Source of the DNA: Allomuricauda sp. M10
Lineage (GTDB): Bacteria > Bacteroidota > Bacteroidia > Flavobacteriales > Flavobacteriaceae
NCBI RefSeq assembly: GCF_020782875.1
Contig: NZ_JAJGBN010000003.1
Location: 372,001 to 436,000, forward strand
Direction of reading: 5' to 3'
DNA length: 64,000 nucleotides
Shown here: piece by piece, positions 63,385 through 64,000 of the stretch
How the letters are laid out: each line of letters opens with the position of its first letter
How positions within the stretch are numbered: position 1 is the stretch's first letter
Program-made: the position numbers and the translations under genes
The notes under the pieces: generated by a model
Told to the model about the DNA's origin: nothing
What the model saw: only the letters and a program-made list of their open reading frames with translations
Databases searched by the model: none

Positions 63385-64000
63385 TTATTGCCTTTTTTGA
63401 AGAATTGCCTGCATGATTATCGGTGCATGGATACGGGAATTTTCAATGAACCATTTATGGGTTTCCATCCCTCCACAGATTACTCCCGCCAAGAAAAGTC
63501 CTGGAATATTGGTCTCCATAGTTTCTGGGTCATAAGTAGGCAATCGCTTTTCGTCATCCGAAAGGGTAATCCCTAATTTTTCCAAAAATTCGAAGTTGGG
63601 CATATAACCCGTCAACGCCAACACAAAGTCGTTGTCTAACGACACATCTCCATCGGGAGTGTTTATAATGATATCGTTTGGAGTGATTTCCTTTACGGTT
63701 GCATGGTAATAAGCCTTAATGCTGCCTTCCTCGATCCGGTTGATAATATCCGGTCTCACCCAATATTTAACCCTTTGACCCACTTCAGGCCCGCGAATGA
63801 TCAAGGTTACCTGGGCCCCTTTTCGCCAGCATTCCAAAGCCGCATCAATGGCGGAATTGCTAGCACCGATCACAGCCACCTTTTGGCCTGCATAAAAATG
63901 GGGGTCGTTGTAGTAATGGGAAACCTTGGGCAAATCTTCACCAGGTACATTCATTTTGTTGGGGAGATCATAAAATCCGGTGGCCACCACCACATTTTTG
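63385..64000 (-). CDS. YpdA-type bacillithiol-disulfide reductase (partial)
   Basis: The reading frame runs off the right edge, so only the last roughly 205 residues are visible. They contain the second nucleotide-binding loop AVIGASNSAIDAALE and the C-terminal FAD-contact region GLFLAGVICGGMETHKWFIEN, as in YpdA-type reductases that reduce bacillithiol disulfide. The 5' end lies beyond the window. Confidence 0.82.
   Translation of the reverse strand, partial: KNVVVATGFYDLPNKMNVPGEDLPKVSHYYNDPHFYAGQKVAVIGASNSAIDAALECWRKGAQVTLIIRGPEVGQRVKYWVRPDIINRIEEGSIKAYYHATVKEITPNDIIINTPDGDVSLDNDFVLALTGYMPNFEFLEKLGITLSDDEKRLPTYDPETMETNIPGLFLAGVICGGMETHKWFIENSRIHAPIIMQAILQKRQ

Overview
The window looks like chromosomal DNA of a marine-type member of the Flavobacteriaceae (Bacteroidota). 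The evidence is the gliding-motility genes gldB and gldC, TAnnTTTG promoter elements, a DnaG primase without zinc ligands, a long-tailed FtsZ ending in a flavobacterial-type C-terminal peptide, and the order rsgA-dtd-mazG-aroA-queA-rlmN-polyprenyl synthase. No prophage, insertion sequence or CRISPR array was seen. The closest genus cannot be fixed from reading alone.

Layout. Bases 1-8.1 kb hold aromatic amino acid, tRNA and ribosome housekeeping genes: the end of a DAHP synthase/chorismate mutase, a GIN-domain protein, rsgA, dtd, a MazG-like hydrolase, aroA, queA, rlmN and a polyprenyl diphosphate synthase. Bases 8.2-10.7 kb are an ECF sigma factor, a membrane-bound anti-sigma-like protein and a coiled-coil outer membrane protein. 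Bases 10.8-24.6 kb are a mixed block: a zinc ribbon protein, a small secreted repeat protein, a 2OG-Fe(II) oxygenase, a flavodoxin-like protein, an X-Pro dipeptidyl-peptidase, dnaG, a NarL-type regulator, nadE, gldB, gldC, a pirin, an AraC regulator, yihA and an alpha/beta hydrolase. Bases 24.75-40.9 kb are a nearly complete division and cell wall (dcw) cluster: mraZ, rsmH, ftsL, ftsI, murE, mraY, murD, ftsW, murG, murC, ftsQ, ftsA, ftsZ, then a yqeY-like gene. MurF and ddl are absent. A tRNA-Arg(TCG) follows, with a broken copy of its 5' end just upstream.

Bases 42.5-55.9 kb are a hydrogen-oxidation island. A minus-strand run hyaA-hyaB-hyaC-hyaD-hypF-hypD-hypE faces a plus-strand run hypA-hypB-hypC, an Aat-like gene and a TPR gene. 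A His-rich nickel/cobalt permease-like gene ends against hypE. The small subunit has all six cysteines of the oxygen-tolerant (E. coli Hyd-1, group 1d) proximal cluster at identical spacing, so this is most likely a membrane-bound, oxygen-tolerant uptake hydrogenase feeding electrons from H2 through a b-type cytochrome to menaquinone.

Bases 56.0-58.1 kb carry a sulfide:quinone-reductase-like flavoprotein, a DsrC/TusE-like protein and a DsrE-like protein, preceded by a Crp/Fnr-type dyad. Together with the hydrogenase this suggests use of inorganic electron donors. Bases 58.4-64 kb hold a YHS protein, a tiny membrane ORF, a DinB-like protein, an NRDE/TANGO2 protein, an ATP-grasp protein, a TlpA-type lipoprotein, glutathione peroxidase and a truncated YpdA-type reductase.

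Most interesting are the MraZ operator array, the tRNA fragment split by a palindrome, the dispersed composite repeat inserted in the dcw cluster, the six-repeat secreted protein, and the unusual Aat-like and TPR genes attached to the hyp operon.
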